In this document: positions 11,992 to 13,898 of the stretch, in pieces
Layout: every line of letters begins with the position of its first letter
Position numbering within the stretch: the stretch's first letter is position 1
DNA from: an uncultured Eggerthellaceae bacterium
GTDB taxonomy: Bacteria; Actinomycetota; Coriobacteriia; Coriobacteriales; Eggerthellaceae
Direction of reading: 5' to 3'
Assembly: GCA_946631805.1 (NCBI GenBank)
Contig: CAMPAJ010000016.1
Location: 1-13,898 of the forward strand
Length of the DNA: 13,898 bases
Translations under genes and position numbers: made by a program
Notes under the pieces: model-generated
Told to the model about the DNA's origin: nothing
The model's database searches: none
The model's input: only the letters and a program-made list of their open reading frames with translations

Positions 11992-13898
11992 CTAATTCGC
12001 CACGATGTTGACCAGGCGACCCTTTACGACGATGACCTTGCGCACGGTCTTGCCGTCGATGAGGGCGGCGACATCGTCCAGGGCAGCCTGCTTGACGGTC
12101 TCGTCATCGGCGTCGGCGGCCACGGTGATGCGGCCCTTGACCTTGCCGTTGAGCTGGATGGCCAGCTCGACCTCGTCGGCTTTGGCGAGCTCGGGATCGA
12201 ACGTCGGCCACGGCTGGTCGTGCACCGAATCCTCGTGCTCGAGCACGTCGTGCCACAGCTCCTCGGCCCAGTGCGGGGCGATGGGCGCCATGAGCTTGAC
12301 GAGCGTTTCGGCCACGTCGCGGCAGAGCGGGCCGCCGGTTTCGCAGTTGACGCGATGCTCGGCAGGCTTCAGGCGCAGGAACGCCGAGCAGGTGTTGGCA
12401 AGCTCCATGATGGCGGCAAGCGCCGTGTTGAAGTTGTTGCGCTCGATGTCGGCCGTGACCTTGCCCACCACGCGGTGGCGTTCGCGCTTCATCTGCATGG
12501 CGTTGGCATGCGCGCCCTTGCCCTTGGCGGCCTCCTCGGCAGCAGCCGGGTCGAACAGCGTCTTCTCGTCGGCTTTGCCCACCAGGTCGCAGACGATGCG
12601 CCACAGGCGGTTGAGGAACTTGTACATGCCGGCCAGGCCGTCTTCGCTCCACAGCTTCTCTTTGTCCGGCGGGCCCATGAACAGCATGGTCGCGCGCACA
12701 GCGTCGGCGCCGTACTCGGCGATCATTTCCTCCGGCGACACGACGTTGCCCTTGGACTTGCTCATGACCTCGCCGTTCGCGTCGAGCACCATGCCCTGGC
12801 ACAGCAGGTTGGTAAACGGCTCGTCAAAGTCGAGCAGCCCCATGTCGCGCAGCACTTTGGTGAAGAAACGGCTGTACAGCAAGTGCAGGATGGCGTGCTC
12901 GATGCCGCCGATGTACTGGTCGACCGGCAGCCAGCGGTTGGCCTTGGCCGAGTCGAACGGCGCGGCATCGTTGTGCGGGTCGGTATAGCGCATGTAGTAC
13001 CAGCTCGAGCATGTGAACGTGTCCATCGTGTCGGTCTCGCGGCGCGCCTCGCCACCGCACTTGGGGCAGGTGCACTTGGCAAAGCCCTCGTGCGTGGCCA
13101 GCGTTTCGCCAGCGGCCAGGTCGATGTCCTCGGGCAGGCGAACGGGCAGGTCCTCTTCGGGAACGGGCACGACACCACACTCCGGGCAGTGGATGGCCGG
13201 AATCGGGTTGCCCCAGTAGCGCTGACGGCTGATGAGCCAGTCGCGCAGGCGGAACTCGACCGTGCGATGGCCGCGGCCCATTTCCTCCAGGCGCTTGACC
13301 ACGGCGTCCTCGCCTTCGGAATGCTTGCCGCCAATCAGGCCCGTGAACTCGCCCGACTGCACCAGCACGCCTTCGGCCGCCATGGCCTCGGCCCAATCGA
13401 CGCTCGTGACGACGCGGTTCTGCTCGCCGTCGAGCTGCTCGAACAGCGGATCGTCCTTGGTCAGGATGATGGGAATGATGGGCAGGTCGTACTTGCGCGC
13501 GAACTCGAAGTCGCGCTGGTCGCCGCAGGGCACGGCCATGACCGCGCCCGTGCCGTAATCGGCCACTACGTAGTCGGCTACCCATACGGGGACTTTCTCG
13601 TTGTTGATGGGGTTGATGACGTAACGGCCCGTGAATACGCCGTGTTTCTCATGGTCGCCTTGCGCGCGCTGCACGGCCGTGACCTTGGCGGATGCCTCGA
13701 TGAGGTCGAGCACGGCCTGCTCGTTGGGCATGCCGGCCACCATGCTCGGCAGCGGCTTGTACTCGGGCGCCACCACGAAGAACGAGCAGCCGAACAGCGT
13801 GTCGGCGCGCGTCGTGAACACGGTGATGATATCGTCTTCGGTGGGCTCGGCCGGCGCGTTGCCGTCCTTGTCGCACAGGATGAAGTCGACGTTGGCGC
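11992..13898 (-). CDS. leuS: Leucyl-tRNA synthetase, C-terminal 635 residues
   Basis: This class I synthetase attaches leucine to tRNA-Leu in the cytoplasm. The frame is open to the window edge, so about 200 N-terminal residues with the HIGH motif lie beyond it. Visible parts in order: the editing (CP1) domain, with [19 protein letters not shown] and DQRDFEFA; then [15 protein letters not shown]; two zinc-type Cys pairs (CPECG and CPKCGG); [10 protein letters not shown]; the catalytic signature written [10 protein letters not shown]; and a tRNA-binding helical C-terminal domain with the final beta-rich tail ([15 protein letters not shown]). Total length would fit the bacterial type. The first Lys of KMSKS is Val, and the usual His in the editing-site VPxHDxRD motif is Gly (VPCGDQRD), while the Asp residues are kept. 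It is the last gene of its transcript and is followed by a strong hairpin. Confidence 0.97.
   Translation of the reverse strand, partial: ANVDFILCDKDGNAPAEPTEDDIITVFTTRADTLFGCSFFVVAPEYKPLPSMVAGMPNEQAVLDLIEASAKVTAVQRAQGDHEKHGVFTGRYVINPINNEKVPVWVADYVVADYGTGAVMAVPCGDQRDFEFARKYDLPIIPIILTKDDPLFEQLDGEQNRVVTSVDWAEAMAAEGVLVQSGEFTGLIGGKHSEGEDAVVKRLEEMGRGHRTVEFRLRDWLISRQRYWGNPIPAIHCPECGVVPVPEEDLPVRLPEDIDLAAGETLATHEGFAKCTCPKCGGEARRETDTMDTFTCSSWYYMRYTDPHNDAAPFDSAKANRWLPVDQYIGGIEHAILHLLYSRFFTKVLRDMGLLDFDEPFTNLLCQGMVLDANGEVMSKSKGNVVSPEEMIAEYGADAVRATMLFMGPPDKEKLWSEDGLAGMYKFLNRLWRIVCDLVGKADEKTLFDPAAAEEAAKGKGAHANAMQMKRERHRVVGKVTADIERNNFNTALAAIMELANTCSAFLRLKPAEHRVNCETGGPLCRDVAETLVKLMAPIAPHWAEELWHDVLEHEDSVHDQPWPTFDPELAKADEVELAIQLNGKVKGRITVAADADDETVKQAALDDVAALIDGKTVRKVIVVKGRLVNIVAN

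Noticed and set aside
1..13898. tRNA genes, CRISPR arrays, intact insertion sequences or phage genes
   Set aside because: I saw no cloverleaf with a T-arm, no regularly spaced repeats and no transposase, integrase or structural phage motif on either strand.

Overview
The window is high-GC bacterial DNA. Every convincing gene lies on the minus strand, so it reads from right to left. Dense coding, GTG and TTG starts, Shine-Dalgarno sites and protein flavour (two FecCD permeases with long cytoplasmic tails, a DUF58 gene, an actinobacterial-looking LeuRS) suggest an anaerobic gut actinobacterium of the Coriobacteriia, possibly Eggerthellaceae. That placement is an inference from composition and families, not from a marker gene.

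Right to left: (1) 13898-11992 is the 3' three quarters of leuS, which ends in a strong 17-bp stem at 11923-11964. (2) 11991-11406 holds no intact gene. It carries the degraded C-terminus of a DUF4143-type AAA+ ATPase, a probable promoter and a cluster of AACGG direct repeats. (3) 11405-8669 is a three-gene unit: two tandem, overlapping genes that share an unrecognised N-terminal domain of about 65 residues, then an SPFH/Band 7 (stomatin-like) membrane protein. (4) 8668-8399 is intergenic. It holds a REP/MITE-like pair of palindromes that supplies the SPFH stop codon, a 14-bp palindrome and an AT-rich probable promoter. (5) 8398-669 is a tightly packed five-gene operon: a metal-chelate-type lipoprotein receptor, two FecCD permeases, a DUF58 protein and a TgpA-like membrane protein without a transglutaminase core. 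(6) 668-387 is an intergenic region with a near-consensus promoter, a tandem 10-bp repeat and a leader with two hairpins. (7) 386-1 is the start of a secreted protein of unknown function, cut by the window edge.

The transport operon encodes the receptor and a heterodimeric permease of a type II (FecCD/BtuC) importer, the kind that takes up ferric siderophore, heme or cobalamin. No ATPase gene is present between the promoter region and the last gene, so the ATPase must lie elsewhere. Linking the importer to DUF58 and TgpA-like proteins, without the usual MoxR ATPase, is the most unusual arrangement here. The second point of interest is the paralogue pair next to the SPFH gene, which could be an uncharacterised membrane-microdomain module. 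No tRNA, rRNA, CRISPR array or intact insertion sequence was recognised.
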